From NCBI GenBank assembly GCA_902786355.1, contig CADABZ010000006.1:62001-126000 (forward strand): DNA of 64,000 bases. Reading direction: 5' to 3'. This document shows positions 27,036 to 39,800 of the stretch, piece by piece. A program made the position numbers and the translations under genes. The stretch's first letter is position 1, and every line of letters begins with the position of its first letter. This stretch comes from an uncultured Eubacteriales bacterium. GTDB taxonomy: Bacteria > Bacillota > Clostridia > Peptostreptococcales > Anaerovoracaceae. A model generated the notes under the pieces. That model made no database searches. It was not told the DNA's origin and saw nothing but the letters and a program-made list of their open reading frames with translations.

Positions 27036-29126
27036 ATGAGTACAGTATCTGATTATTTCGGATCAATGGTTTTTGACGACAAGGTAATGAGATCGATGCT
27101 TTCAGCTGATGTCTATCACGCAATGAAGAAGACGATCAATCAGGGGAATTCCCTGAATCCGGAAGTAGCTAATGCTGTTGCTCAGGCCATGAAGAACTGG
27201 GCGGTGTCCAAGGGAGCCACACACTTCACACACTGGTTCCAGCCTCTGAACGGAGTCACCGCTGAGAAGCATGACAGTTTTATCCAGGGATCGCCTGACG
27301 GAGGGGTCATCATGGACTTTTCCGGCAAGGAACTCATCAAGGGTGAGCCGGATGCATCATCATTCCCATCGGGAGGCCTCAGGGCTACTTTCGAGGCAAG
27401 AGGATATACCGCATGGGATCCTACATCATACGCTTTCATAAAGGGCAAAACGCTTTGCATACCTACAGCTTTCTGTTCATACAGCGGGGAGGCTCTCGAT
27501 GAGAAGACCTCGCTCCTGAGATCGATGGATGCTCTGAACAGGCAGGCTCTGAGGGTGCTTCACATCATCGGTAATGATTCGGTGAAGAGGGTGGATGCAG
27601 TTGCAGGAGCGGAGCAGGAGTACTTCCTGGTGCCGCTGGAGCTGTATGAAAAGAGACCGGACCTCAGATTCACGGGAAGGACTCTGTTCGGAGTCATGCC
27701 TCCTAAGGGGCAGGAGCTCGATGACCACTACTTCGGACCGATAAAGCCTGAAATCACAAGATTCATGGAGGAACTGAACGATGAGCTGTGGAAGCTCGGG
27801 GTATATGCCAAGACTGAACACAATGAGGTAGCTCCGTCACAGCACGAGCTGGCCTGCATATATTCCAAGGTAAACGTTACGACCGACCAGAACCAGCTTG
27901 TCATGGAGATGATCAAGAAGGTGGCGGAAAAACACGGATTCGTGGCGCTGCTGCATGAAAAACCTTTCGACGGAGTGAACGGAAGCGGCAAGCACAACAA
28001 CTGGTCTCTTTCAACGGATAAGGGAAGCAATCTGCTGTCCCCGGGGGATACACCTCATGACAACGCACAGTTCCTGCTCTTCCTCTGCGCTGTAATAAGG
28101 GCTGTGGATGAATATCAGGATCTTCTGAGGATATCCGTGGCATCCGCGAGCAATGACCACAGGCTCGGAGCCAATGAGGCTCCGCCGGCTGTTATATCCA
28201 TCTTTCTCGGTGACGAGCTGACTGAGGTCCTTCAGGCTATCGAAGAGGATGAGCCTTATGAAAAGCATGAAGAGGTCCTCATGAAGCTCGGAACAGCAGT
28301 GCTGCCGGGATTCAGCAGAGACAATACCGACAGAAACAGGACTTCGCCTTTTGCCTTCACCGGCAACAAGTTCGAATTCAGGATGCCGGGATCGATGAGC
28401 AGCATAGCTTTTCCTAACGTCATCATCAACAGCGCTGTTGCGGACTCGCTTGAGTATTTTGCCGGCCGGCTTGAGGATACGAAGGATCTGGCCAGAGATG
28501 TATATGATCTTGTGAGGGAGACTCTGAGAGACCACGGCAGGATTATATTCAACGGAGACGGATATACGGATGAGTGGATCAAAGAGGCGGAAAGAAGAGG
28601 GCTTTCCAACTACAGGACTACAGCAGACTGCGTGCCGCATCTTACCGATGATAAGAACGTCGCAATGCTGACAGCCCAGGGAGTCTTCACAAGGACGGAG
28701 CTTGAGTCAAGGTGTGAGGTAATGCTTGAGAACTACTGCAAGGCCATCTGCATCGAGGCGAAAACTATGAGGTCCATGGCGGTAAAACGCATCGCGCCGG
28801 CGATCGAAAGCTACTCCGCAGAGCTGGCAAGGAATGCAGCTGACAAGAGGTGCCTCATACCTGATCTTGAATGCAGATTCGAGGAAAAGACGGTACGGTT
28901 CCTGTCGCAGCAGACTGACCGCATATACGAAGATGTCGATGCCATGGTATCTGTGCTCGAATCTCTCAGCGGAGAGGATTACTGCTCGGATGCAGGTGTG
29001 ATACGTGACAGACTGCTTCCTGCTATGGCGCAGCTGAGGAAGGACAGCGATGCTGCCGAAGCCGTGACATCAAAGAAATACTGGCCTCTTCCTAACTACG
29101 GACTTCTCATGTTCGGAGAGAAGTAA
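27036..29126 (+). CDS. glnN: glutamine synthetase type III
   Basis: It makes glutamine from glutamate, ammonia and ATP. The 696-residue length is that of GSIII, much longer than GSI. Visible motifs are FTHWFQPLNG, KHDSFIQ, FPSGGLRATFEARGYTAWD and EVAPSQHELA; the GSIII-type NGSGKHNNWS and NRTSPFAFTGNKFEFRMPGS near the active site are also present. ATG 27036 has AAAGGGGTGA upstream and is preferred over ATG 27015. AsnB begins 12 bases downstream. It heads a run of glutamine-dependent enzymes. Confidence 0.95.
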   Translation: MSTVSDYFGSMVFDDKVMRSMLSADVYHAMKKTINQGNSLNPEVANAVAQAMKNWAVSKGATHFTHWFQPLNGVTAEKHDSFIQGSPDGGVIMDFSGKELIKGEPDASSFPSGGLRATFEARGYTAWDPTSYAFIKGKTLCIPTAFCSYSGEALDEKTSLLRSMDALNRQALRVLHIIGNDSVKRVDAVAGAEQEYFLVPLELYEKRPDLRFTGRTLFGVMPPKGQELDDHYFGPIKPEITRFMEELNDELWKLGVYAKTEHNEVAPSQHELACIYSKVNVTTDQNQLVMEMIKKVAEKHGFVALLHEKPFDGVNGSGKHNNWSLSTDKGSNLLSPGDTPHDNAQFLLFLCAVIRAVDEYQDLLRISVASASNDHRLGANEAPPAVISIFLGDELTEVLQAIEEDEPYEKHEEVLMKLGTAVLPGFSRDNTDRNRTSPFAFTGNKFEFRMPGSMSSIAFPNVIINSAVADSLEYFAGRLEDTKDLARDVYDLVRETLRDHGRIIFNGDGYTDEWIKEAERRGLSNYRTTADCVPHLTDDKNVAMLTAQGVFTRTELESRCEVMLENYCKAICIEAKTMRSMAVKRIAPAIESYSAELARNAADKRCLIPDLECRFEEKTVRFLSQQTDRIYEDVDAMVSVLESLSGEDYCSDAGVIRDRLLPAMAQLRKDSDAAEAVTSKKYWPLPNYGLLMFGEK

Positions 29127-29137
29127 GGAGGCTCAGC

Positions 29138-30706
29138 ATGTGCACGATAATGACAACGACCGGAAGCCTCACGACTGTACCGGAATTTGAAGAGGCTTTC
29201 GCACTTACAAAATACAGAGGCCCTGATGATACCAGAATCATCAGCATTGAAGGAATGGAACCTGTATCATCAACAGAGACAGGGATCCCTGTCAGCTGCC
29301 CTAAGGGCATCATGGGCTTTCACAGGCTGTCCATAATGGGGCTGACGCCGGAAGGCATGCAGCCGTTCGTAAGAAACGGTTGCAGCGTCGTCTGTAACGG
29401 CGAGCTCTATGGATTTGAAAAAATGAAAGAGGAACTGGAGAAGAAGGGTTACACCTTCAGATCCGGTTCGGACTGCGAACTGCTGCTGCCGCTGTGGTTT
29501 GAGCACGGCACAGACATGTTCGGAATGCTGGACGCTGAATTCGCCTGCGTCATATATGACGGAAGGACGGATGAGTTCATAGCGGCGAGAGATCCGATCG
29601 GCATCAGACCGCTCTATTACGGATACGACAGGGAAGGCTGCATAGCTTTTGCCAGCGAACCTAAGAGTCTGCTGGGAATATGCAGCAAGGTGATGCCGTT
29701 TCCGCCGGGGTGTTACTGGCAGAAGGGGGTGTTTACAAGATACCGCGACATGACATCGGTCGATGGATATGTTACAGGGAGTCTTGAAGATATCTGCAGT
29801 AACATAAATGCTCTGCTGACAAAGGGGGTCAGCAAGCGTCTGGTGGCTGATGCCAGGGTCGGTTTTCTCCTCTCGGGCGGCCTCGACTCATCTCTCGTTT
29901 GCTCCATAGCTGCGAGAGAGTCGGCTGAGCCTATCAGGACTTTTGCCATTGGGATGGATGTCGACGCTATCGACCTCAAATATGCGAAGAAGGTCGCTGA
30001 ATATATCGGCAGTGATCACACCGAAGTCATCATAAGCAGGCAGGACGTGCTTGAAGCACTGGACTATGTCATATATCTGCTGGGGACATATGACATCACT
30101 ACTATAAGAGCATCGATAGGCATGTACCTAGTGTGCAAAGCGATACATGAACAGACTGACATCAGGGTGCTGCTGACAGGCGAGATATCCGATGAGCTGT
30201 TCGGCTACAAGTATACGGATTTTGCACCATCGCCAGAGGCATTCCAGGAGGAGGCCTGCAAGCGCATACGCGAACTGCACATGTATGATCTCGACTTCGT
30301 TCAGTACGTAATGTCGATAGACCCTGCGCTCAAGGTGAACACATACGGCAAGGGCAAGTACCTGCTGAGGAAAGCCTTCGAAGGAGACTACCTGCCTGAT
30401 GAGATACTCTGGAGAGAGAAGGCGGCATTCTCAGATGCTGTCGGCCACTCAATGGTCGATGACCTCAAGGAGTACGCAGAGACGCAGTACACGGATAAAG
30501 AGTTTGAGGCAGGCTGCATGAAATATGAACATGCAAGGCCGTTCACAAAGGAATCGCTCCTGTACAGGGAGATATTCGAAAAGTACTACCCGGGACAGGC
30601 GGAAATGATTACAGACTTCTGGATGCCTAATAAGGCATGGGAAGGCTGCGATGTTGACGACCCGTCAGCAAGAGTACTCTCCAACTACGGAGACAGCGGG
30701 ATATAG
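29138..30706 (+). CDS. asnB: asparagine synthetase (glutamine-hydrolysing)
   Basis: It transfers the glutamine amide to aspartate using ATP. The 522-residue protein has an N-terminal class II glutaminase domain with nucleophile Cys2 (MCTI), YRGPDD, VCNGELYG and GSDCELLL. The synthetase domain has P-loop FLLSGGLDSSLV and FAIGMD. Length matches AsnB. It is adjacent to glutamine synthetase with 12 bases between, forming a two-gene ammonia-assimilation unit. The downstream region is a 53-bp tandem repeat array. Confidence 0.95.
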   Translation: MCTIMTTTGSLTTVPEFEEAFALTKYRGPDDTRIISIEGMEPVSSTETGIPVSCPKGIMGFHRLSIMGLTPEGMQPFVRNGCSVVCNGELYGFEKMKEELEKKGYTFRSGSDCELLLPLWFEHGTDMFGMLDAEFACVIYDGRTDEFIAARDPIGIRPLYYGYDREGCIAFASEPKSLLGICSKVMPFPPGCYWQKGVFTRYRDMTSVDGYVTGSLEDICSNINALLTKGVSKRLVADARVGFLLSGGLDSSLVCSIAARESAEPIRTFAIGMDVDAIDLKYAKKVAEYIGSDHTEVIISRQDVLEALDYVIYLLGTYDITTIRASIGMYLVCKAIHEQTDIRVLLTGEISDELFGYKYTDFAPSPEAFQEEACKRIRELHMYDLDFVQYVMSIDPALKVNTYGKGKYLLRKAFEGDYLPDEILWREKAAFSDAVGHSMVDDLKEYAETQYTDKEFEAGCMKYEHARPFTKESLLYREIFEKYYPGQAEMITDFWMPNKAWEGCDVDDPSARVLSNYGDSGI

Positions 30707-30772
30707 GTATCAGTATCAGGGAATCTGTTCGCAGACTCCCTGATTGCGTTTTTAGTAAGTGCAGTTGCTCCG

Positions 30773-30975
30773 TGGTCCTGGCTGGTCCTAAGGCGAGGTT
30801 AAAAGGATGCTTTGCAGCTAAATTGGTCCTGACGGTGGTCCTAAGGTGAGGTTAAAAGGATGATTTGCTGCAAAATTGGTCCTGGTTGTGGTCCTGAGGC
30901 GCAGGTGAAAGAGGAATTTACTGCAGAATTGGTCCTCCCTGTGGTCCTGAAGTAAGGGAAAAATAGGGATGGCTG
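30773..30975 (+). repeat. tandem repeats of about 53 bp between asnB and pyrG
   Basis: Units begin at 30773, 30824, 30877 and 30930 (spacing 51, 53, 53; last unit partial). Each contains two TGGTCCT boxes separated by a few bases, then AAGG-GAGGTTAAAAGGATG and TTTGC-GC-AAAT. The array fills most of the roughly 300-base asnB-pyrG gap. No terminator or promoter was confidently recognised besides it. Confidence 0.88.
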
Positions 30976-30976
30976 A

Positions 30977-32641
<1,665 letters not shown>

Positions 32642-32707
32642 CAGTAATCAATAACAGTAAAGAAACCAAAAATTAAAGAAATCTAAAAGGATCGGAGGAA
32701 AGGATAT

Positions 32708-34576
32708 ATGTGCGGAATAGTAGGTTTTACGGGAAGGCAGCAGGCGGCGCCTGTGCTGCTTGACGGTCTTTCAAAGCTTGAATACAGGGGATATGATTCA
32801 GCCGGTCTGGCAGTACGCGACGGCTCTTCGCTTGCAGAGGTCGTAAAATCCACCGGCAAGCTCAGAAATCTTGCAGAAAAGACAGATAACGGGAGAACTT
32901 TGCCCGGGAACTGCGGGATAGGCCATACGAGATGGGCCACACATGGTGAGCCGTCTCAGACCAATGCTCACCCTCATGTCAGCGGCAATGCTACAGGGTC
33001 TGCTTCGGGACCTGTCGAGTCTGATGTAGTAGGCGTGCACAACGGCATCATAGAGAACTATGAAGAGCTGAGAAGCAAGCTTCTTGGCAACGGGTACACT
33101 TTCTACAGCACGACAGATACAGAGGTTGCCATCAAGCTTGTCGATTACTATTACAAGAAGTACAAGATCGGACCTATCGATGCCATAAACAGAATGATGG
33201 TGCGTGTACGCGGGTCATACGCGCTGGCACTAATGTTCAAAGATTACCCCGGCGAGATATATGCAGCAAGGAAGGACAGCCCTATGGTCATAGGTGTCGC
33301 AGACGGCGAGACCTTCCTGGCATCCGATGTGCCTGCTGTGCTGAAGTACACCCGTGACATCTATTACATAGATAACCTGCAGTCTGTGAGGCTGCTGCCG
33401 GGCGAGGCTCACTTCTTCGACCTGAACGGCGATGAAGTGGAGATGCAGAGCACTCACATATCCTGGGACGCTGAGGCAGCTGAGAAGGGCGGATACGAGC
33501 ACTTCATGATCAAGGAGATCCATGAGCAGCCTAAGGCAGTCAGGGACACCCTTGCAGGCATGATAAAGGACGGCAGGATCGATCTGTCTTCAGCCGGGCT
33601 CACAGAAGAGATACTTGCAGGCATCAGTGAAGTCAGGATTGCTGCATGCGGCTCGGCATGGCATGCGGGAATGGTTGGCCAGTATGTGATTGAGGACCTT
33701 GCAGAGATACCTGTAAGAGCAGAGCTGGCGTCCGAATTCAGGTATAAGAAGATGATCATAGATAAGGATGCCCTTGTTGTCGTCATATCCCAGTCAGGTG
33801 AGACTGCAGACACTCTTGCTGCCCTCAGAGCGGCTAAGGAACACGGCCTGAGGACTCTCGCTGTCGTAAATGTAGTGGGCTCAACTATCGCGAGAGAGGC
33901 GGACAATGTGCTGTACACTCTTGCAGGGCCTGAAATAGCAGTGGCTACCACCAAGGCGTACAGCTCGCAGCTTGCGGCGATGTATGCTCTTGCACTGGCT
34001 GTTGCCTCTGCAAAGGGCAGGCTGGACGGCAGTGACTACAGTTATTATATTGAAGAGCTGCAGTCCATCCCGGACAAGATAGAACGCATCCTTGAGAACA
34101 AGGAGAGGATACAGTGGTTTGCATCCAAGTATTCCAACGCTCATGATGTATTCTTCATAGGGCGCGGGCTCGACTATGCCATAAGCCTCGAGGGCAGTCT
34201 CAAAATGAAGGAGATAAGCTATATACACAGTGAGGCTTATGCGGCAGGGGAACTCAAGCACGGCACTATCAGTCTTATTGAGAACGGGATACTTGTCATC
34301 GGAGTTCTTACCCAGGGCGAGCTCCTTGAGAAGACTGTCAGCAACATGGCAGAGTGCAAGGCGAGAGGGGCTTACCTCATGGGCATAACGATCAACGGCA
34401 ACTACAGCGTTGAGGACTCCGTAAACTTTACGATATATGTGCCGAGGACTGATGAACATTTTGCCGGAAGCCTTGCGGTCATCCCGCTGCAGCTTCTCGG
34501 ATACTACCTCAGTGTTGCAAAGGGGCTTGATGTGGACAAGCCGAGAAACCTTGCGAAATCGGTCACTGTAGAGTAA
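32708..34576 (+). CDS. glmS: glutamine-fructose-6-phosphate aminotransferase
   Basis: It forms glucosamine-6-phosphate, the first amino-sugar step for peptidoglycan. The 622-residue protein has N-terminal glutaminase nucleophile Cys2 (MCGIVGFTG), HTRWATHGEPSQ, VHNGIIENYEE, and two SIS domains (ACGSAWHAG, SQSGETADT, TTKAYSSQ), ending PRNLAKSVTVE as in the family. GGAGG is present. The 66-base leader is far too short for a glmS ribozyme, so this common Firmicutes control is absent here. Confidence 0.96.
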   Translation: MCGIVGFTGRQQAAPVLLDGLSKLEYRGYDSAGLAVRDGSSLAEVVKSTGKLRNLAEKTDNGRTLPGNCGIGHTRWATHGEPSQTNAHPHVSGNATGSASGPVESDVVGVHNGIIENYEELRSKLLGNGYTFYSTTDTEVAIKLVDYYYKKYKIGPIDAINRMMVRVRGSYALALMFKDYPGEIYAARKDSPMVIGVADGETFLASDVPAVLKYTRDIYYIDNLQSVRLLPGEAHFFDLNGDEVEMQSTHISWDAEAAEKGGYEHFMIKEIHEQPKAVRDTLAGMIKDGRIDLSSAGLTEEILAGISEVRIAACGSAWHAGMVGQYVIEDLAEIPVRAELASEFRYKKMIIDKDALVVVISQSGETADTLAALRAAKEHGLRTLAVVNVVGSTIAREADNVLYTLAGPEIAVATTKAYSSQLAAMYALALAVASAKGRLDGSDYSYYIEELQSIPDKIERILENKERIQWFASKYSNAHDVFFIGRGLDYAISLEGSLKMKEISYIHSEAYAAGELKHGTISLIENGILVIGVLTQGELLEKTVSNMAECKARGAYLMGITINGNYSVEDSVNFTIYVPRTDEHFAGSLAVIPLQLLGYYLSVAKGLDVDKPRNLAKSVTVE

Positions 34577-34657
34577 AATTTTTCACAGTAATCAGTGAAT
34601 GCGGGCCGCTTGCTGAGGCCTGCATTGTCATATCGCAGGAAACACGAAAGGAAACGT

Positions 34658-36202
34658 ATGGCAACTAACAGGATCCTTATAATAGACTTCGGCGGGCAGT
34701 ACAACCAGCTGATCGCGAGAAGAGTAAGAGAAAGCGGTGTGTACTCAGAAATCAAGGGCTTTGAGTCTGTCACGCTTGATGAGATACGCGAATTCGACCC
34801 TAAGGGAATAATCTTCACTGGCGGACCGCAGAGCGCGTACGGAGAAGGGGCGCCGTCCATCGATGACGGCATCTTTGAGCTCGGAGTGCCTGTCCTCGGC
34901 ATCTGCTACGGAGCACAGCTCATGGCATACCGCCTGGGCGGAAAGATCGAGTCTGCACCTACAAGTGAGTACGGGCGTACAGAGGTCACCGTGACAGGGA
35001 AGGACGGCATCCTCAGGACAGCAGATGATGTCAATGTCTGCTGGATGAGCCATACGGACTATATAAGCGAGCCGCCTGCAGGGTTCACAGTTACCGCACA
35101 CACGGATGACTGCCCTGTAGCCGCAATGGAAGACCGCAGCAGGGGATTCTATGCGGTCCAGTTCCATCCTGAGGTCAATCACACACAGCACGGAGCGGAG
35201 TTCATAAGAGACTTTGTGCTCGATGTCTGCGGATGCGCTCAGGACTGGAAAATGGATTCCTACGCTGAGACGCAGATTGCTGCGATCAGGGAAAAAGTCG
35301 GAGACGGCAAAGTCCTTCTCGCACTGTCGGGAGGTGTCGACTCTTCGGTAGTTGCTGCACTTCTCGCGAAGGCTATCGGACCTCAGCTGACATGCGTGTT
35401 CGTTGACCACGGCTTGATGAGAAAGAACGAGGCTGACGAGGTAGAGTCCATATTCGGCAAAGAGGACAAGTTCGACCTCAATTTCATCAGGGTCAATGCT
35501 GCAGAGAGATACTACGCAAAGCTGGCAGGTGTCACAGAGCCAGAGAGAAAGCGCAAGATCATCGGCGAGGAATTCATAAGAGTGTTCGAGGAAGAGTCGA
35601 AAAAGATCGGTGCTGTTGACTATCTCGCGCAGGGAACTATCTATCCGGACATCATAGAGAGCGGTCTCGGAAAGTCTGCTGTTATCAAGTCACACCACAA
35701 TGTAGGAGGGCTTCCTGACTACGTAGACTTCAAGGAGATCATCGAGCCTCTCAGGATGCTCTTCAAGGACGAGGTAAGGCAGCTCGGAAGAGAGCTCGGC
35801 CTGCCTGAATACCTTGTTACCAGACAGCCGTTCCCGGGCCCGGGACTCGGCGTCAGGATCATTGGCGAGGTCACTGCTGAAAAGGTGAAGATAGTCCAGG
35901 ATGCTGATGCTATTTACAGAGAAGAGATAGACAAGGCAGGTCTGGCAGGGGAGATAAGCCAGTACTATGCGGCTCTTACCAACATGCAGACAGTCGGCGT
36001 CATGGGTGACTTCAGGACTTACGACTTTGCAATCGCACTGAGAGCTGTCATCACATCCGACTTCATGACTGCAACAGCCGCAGAGATACCATGGGATGTC
36101 CTCCAGAGGGTCATGACCAGGATCGTAAACGAGGTCGACCACGTCAACAGAGTATTCTACGACCTCACGAGCAAGCCGCCGGGGACAGTGGAGATGGAAT
36201 AG
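34658..36202 (+). CDS. guaA: GMP synthase (glutamine-hydrolysing), full length
   Basis: It converts XMP to GMP. The 514-residue protein has an N-terminal class I glutaminase (Cys83 in GICYGAQ; HPE triad motif in [11 protein letters not shown]), the ATP-pyrophosphatase P-loop [14 protein letters not shown] and the C-terminal domain [18 protein letters not shown] ending [12 protein letters not shown] 34658 follows AAAGGAAA; an in-frame ATG at 34595 would add 21 unrelated residues. It is the complete counterpart of the glutaminase-less paralogue at 11555 and closes the run of glutamine-using genes. Confidence 0.96.
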   Translation: MATNRILIIDFGGQYNQLIARRVRESGVYSEIKGFESVTLDEIREFDPKGIIFTGGPQSAYGEGAPSIDDGIFELGVPVLGICYGAQLMAYRLGGKIESAPTSEYGRTEVTVTGKDGILRTADDVNVCWMSHTDYISEPPAGFTVTAHTDDCPVAAMEDRSRGFYAVQFHPEVNHTQHGAEFIRDFVLDVCGCAQDWKMDSYAETQIAAIREKVGDGKVLLALSGGVDSSVVAALLAKAIGPQLTCVFVDHGLMRKNEADEVESIFGKEDKFDLNFIRVNAAERYYAKLAGVTEPERKRKIIGEEFIRVFEEESKKIGAVDYLAQGTIYPDIIESGLGKSAVIKSHHNVGGLPDYVDFKEIIEPLRMLFKDEVRQLGRELGLPEYLVTRQPFPGPGLGVRIIGEVTAEKVKIVQDADAIYREEIDKAGLAGEISQYYAALTNMQTVGVMGDFRTYDFAIALRAVITSDFMTATAAEIPWDVLQRVMTRIVNEVDHVNRVFYDLTSKPPGTVEME

Positions 36203-36226
36203 CATAAGCAGTACACAAACGCACAA

Positions 36227-36266
36227 AAAGGCCGCAGCACCTTGTAAATCAAGGGCTGCGGCCTTT
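36227..36266. terminator. long bidirectional hairpin terminator after guaA
   Basis: AAAGGCCGCAGC-CCTTG / CAAGG-GCTGCGGCCTTT with a 5-base loop. The U-tract is better on the minus strand (CCTTTTTG), serving the decayed minus-strand gene, but the stem can act on guaA too. Confidence 0.88.
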
Positions 36267-36317
36267 GGTGTTACAGAATCAGATCCGGCATAACAGTCAG
36301 ACTGTAGTGCTGCAGGA

Positions 36318-36751
36318 TCAGTATTCCGGATTAGCCAGGCCCATGTTCTTTTCGTTGGTCTTCTTGGCTTCCTGTACTGCCTTAGGCAGTACCTTCAGCA
36401 GGTAGTCGACTTCTTCCTCGGTGTTGTAGATACCGAAGCTGACACGGATCATGCCCGGGGTGTTCACATCGGAGCATTCGGCAAAATTGCGGACCTGCTC
36501 TTCTGTAAGTCCGTACAGCCTCCATACGTACGGGTTAGCGCAGAATGCGCCGCATTGTCAAAATTCGTGACTACCTTCTTACCGCCGCTCTCAAGATCCA
36601 TCTGCTCATCGATGCCGACGACATAGTCTCTTATATTATCGATAGTATAGCCGCTTTCTGTACTCTGTTCAGACTGCTGACTGCAGGCTGCAGATATGCA
36701 TACACTGATGACAAGTACAGCGAAAAGCGGGAATTATTTTCTGTATTTCAC
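36318..36751 (-). pseudogene. decayed lipoprotein-type cysteine-desulfurase-like (class V aminotransferase) gene
   Basis: Read on the minus strand. GTG 36751 follows AAAGGAGG, but a TAA appears after five codons. Past it comes a lipoprotein signal (FPLFAVLVISVCISAAC, lipobox ISAAC), then IRDYVVGIDEQMDLESG and VVTNFDNAA, the NifS/SufS-like N-terminus. The frame then jumps, with roughly 250 residues missing, to CGAFCANPYVWRLYGLTEE, the desulfurase catalytic-Cys segment, and MIRVSFGIYNTEEEVDYLL, ending NPEY at TGA 36318-36320. Nonsense mutation, internal deletion and frameshift make it a pseudogene. The intact ancestor would have been an exported PLP enzyme, which is unusual. Confidence 0.8.
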
Positions 36752-36868
36752 GATACCGGACCTCCTTTGTCTGAAGAGAATCTTCTGCCTGTTTTGTTAA
36801 TTATATAATAATTGCCCTGATTTGTGCGGATAAAAGGCTTTTTTCGTGACCGGAATTCCCGCATGGTG

Positions 36869-36874
36869 TATAAT
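36869..36874 (+). promoter_or_regulatory. -10 box upstream of the 1607-residue gene
   Basis: TATAAT 24 bases before the ATG, with a weak -35 (GTGACC region) 17 bases upstream. Confidence 0.5.
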
Positions 36875-36897
36875 GTGTCAGAACAAAAGGGGGTATT

Positions 36898-39800
36898 ATG
36901 GACAGAGGGGAACAACTTTACAGAGAAATTATATCTGCTCTTACGGACAGAGCATATCTTTCCACATGCGGGATCAGCAGAAGCAGGGTGCAGGAAAGGT
37001 CTTCAGACATCCGTTATCTTGCGGATATGATCCTGTCTTATTCAGATCAGAACGGCCGCATAAGCGCCGGAAATATTCTTAAAGCGGGCGCAGTATGCCT
37101 TGAAGAGATGAGCCTTATCCCTCAGGAGGGATGGGCTCTTCATTGTTATATGCATGTCCGCGGCACCATTTTCCCGCATCTGGGACTGCCGGATGATTCC
37201 GAAGAATTCAGGACCGGCCGCATCACGGCACTTACGCTCCTCAGGGCTGTTTTCACATATGAACGCAAAGCCTGCAGGTTCGACCCGACTCTGGACATGA
37301 CTCTTCTATCAGACAGCGAGGCGCAGTCAGAGGGGTTCGCATCTGAATATATAAGGATGCACAGACTGGTCCGGATCAATTTCATATATGAATTCATGCG
37401 CCTCGGAACAGAGGTCACGCCCTTCAATACCCTCGGACACATTTCCGGAGTGCATTATGTCGCGACATACATGGCAAGGCAGCTCCGCGATGCGGGCATC
37501 CCTGTTGATGTCGCACTCGCATCTGCCGCTGCTGCAAGCCATGACATAGGCAAATACGGCTGCCGCAAGAGCGAGGAGAGAAGGGTCCCGTACCTTCATT
37601 ACTACTATACAGACTACTGCATGACAGAGAACGGAATGCCTGAGATAGCTCACATTGCAGCCAACCATTCGACCTGGGATCTTGAGTTTGAGAATCTCTC
37701 GGCAGAGTCGCTTCTTCTCATCTATGCTGACTTCAGGGTCAAGAGCACGAGAGAAGACGGCAAAGAGATAATACACTTCTATACACTTGAGCAGGCCTTT
37801 GATGTCATCCTCAGCAAGCTTGACAATGTCGACGATGCCAAGAAGCACAGATATGAAAAGGTATATGCGCGGCTCAAAGACTTTGAAGACTACATGATCG
37901 AGCTCGGCGCTGTGACTGACCTGCCTTCGGATTTTGCCCTTGAGGACGGAGTCATTACGGCTCTGCCTGCAGAAGGCATGGGATACCGCAAGGACAAGCC
38001 TGTACGCGTAAGAAGGGAGATGTCACTCATCCAGGGCGACGATATAATCACACAGCTCAAAATGAAATCCGTGGGGCACAACATACGCCTCATGCACTAT
38101 TTCAATAATAAAGCGGATTTTGCACGCCTCATCGAGGATGCCCGCGGCGAGGCTGACTGGAGGAATCTCCGTACATATATAACCATTCTCGGTGAGTATT
38201 CCACATACATGACCGAAGAGCAGAAGGCGCTGACTCTCAGATTTCTGTACGATCAGCTGATGAACAGGGAGAGCGATGTAAGGGAGCAGTCGGCGCGCCA
38301 GATGGGGCAGATGACAGCGACCTTCAGACAGAGCTACAGAAAGGAGCTGCCTGAAGACATACCTAAGCTGGATGAGACCACGACCAATCTCGAGATGTTT
38401 GAGATATACCTTGGCAGGATGCTGAGCCCGTCTTCAAGGCTGACCGAGAGGCACAGGAACTGGATAATCCAGAGCATGGACTTCTTCGTAAGTGCTGCTC
38501 TCACAAGCTGTGCAAAGCAGTTCCTTCCGAGGTACTATGCAGTGCTCGAGAAGCTGTTTGAAGATACCGGCAGGAGCGAGCGGATGACGATGGCCGTTCT
38601 GAACTCAGCCCTTTCGGTCGATGAGGGTACGTGTACTGACAGTTTCAGGGAAAAGGCCTCGGGATATGCATGCAATGTTACGGGAAAATACTCAGACAGC
38701 ACAGATCTCCTTGCCCTTGATGTGAGGGAAAAGTTCAGCGGTGATGAGGACGGTAGCATCCGCGCGGCAAGACTCAGGTTGATGGGGATCGATGACAGCG
38801 GCGAGGCTGCTGTGCAGTCTGCTGAGGAAAGGGATGCAGCTCTCTCGGCGATGTTCCTTGATGATCTCAAATTCCAGACTTCGTGGACTCGCAAGGCTGC
38901 CAATATACGATACATGACTGACATCGCGGGATCATCCGACAGAAATGTCAGGATGCATATCGCGGCACACTTTGTGAACCTCATAAAGGTCAGCGAGACG
39001 GTCACGGTAAGACGGGAGGCCGGGGAGGCGCTTCTTAAACTCATAAGGAAGATGCCTGCGGATCAGTGCAATGAGATCATGGTCGAACTGTACAACGGAC
39101 TGGATATAGAGGACTATCAGTTTGCAAGGCTCATACCTGAGTATCTCGGCAGGATGATCCTGCTGATGCCGGACAAGGAGATCGACGAAGTCACAGGCAA
39201 TCTCGAGAGCCATATAAGCTCAGGCAATATCAATACGGCCTCGGCATCGCTCATGACAGTCTCGATAATGCTTGAGCACTTCAGCGAATACCGCAGGAGA
39301 GGGACAGAGGAAAGGTGTGAAGAACTTGTAAAACGTCTTTCCGGTCTTCTTATGAAGGGCGTTGCCCACTACAGGGACGCCGTCTCGCAGGAAGCTTTCC
39401 GGACACTTGCAGAGCGGGTCTTCGTGAGCGGCACGGCATCAGATGATGAAAAGCGCAGGATACTGGCGCTTACAGGCAAGAGGATACTTACGCTCATCCC
39501 GGATACGGATTCAGAGAAGGACGCGATGGAGTTCTGCAATAATGCAGCAGCTCTCAGGGGTATATACAGATTCATCTCGGAATATATAGCTGAAGAGGGG
39601 CCGTTCGGACTTGAATGCAGGCAGAAAGCGGCTTTCTTCCCGGGCACTTTCGACCCGTTCAGCCTCGGCCACAAGGCCATAGCCTGCACGATACGCGACA
39701 TGGGCTATGAGGTGTACCTTGCGATCGATGAATTCTCGTGGTCCAAGAAGACCCTCCCGCACATGCTGCGAAAGGAGATCCTGGCGATGTCCATAGCCGC

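Noticed and set aside
30773..30975. CRISPR array
   Set aside because: The 53-bp units are contiguous tandem repeats without unique spacers, and no cas genes are nearby.
32642..32707. Possible glmS ribozyme upstream of glmS
   Set aside because: The intergenic space is only 66 bases and lacks the ribozyme core; the full element needs well over 100 bases.
36545..36808. Open frame on the + strand (87 codons) downstream of guaA
   Set aside because: It lies antisense to the decayed desulfurase gene and has no ribosome binding site or recognisable protein.
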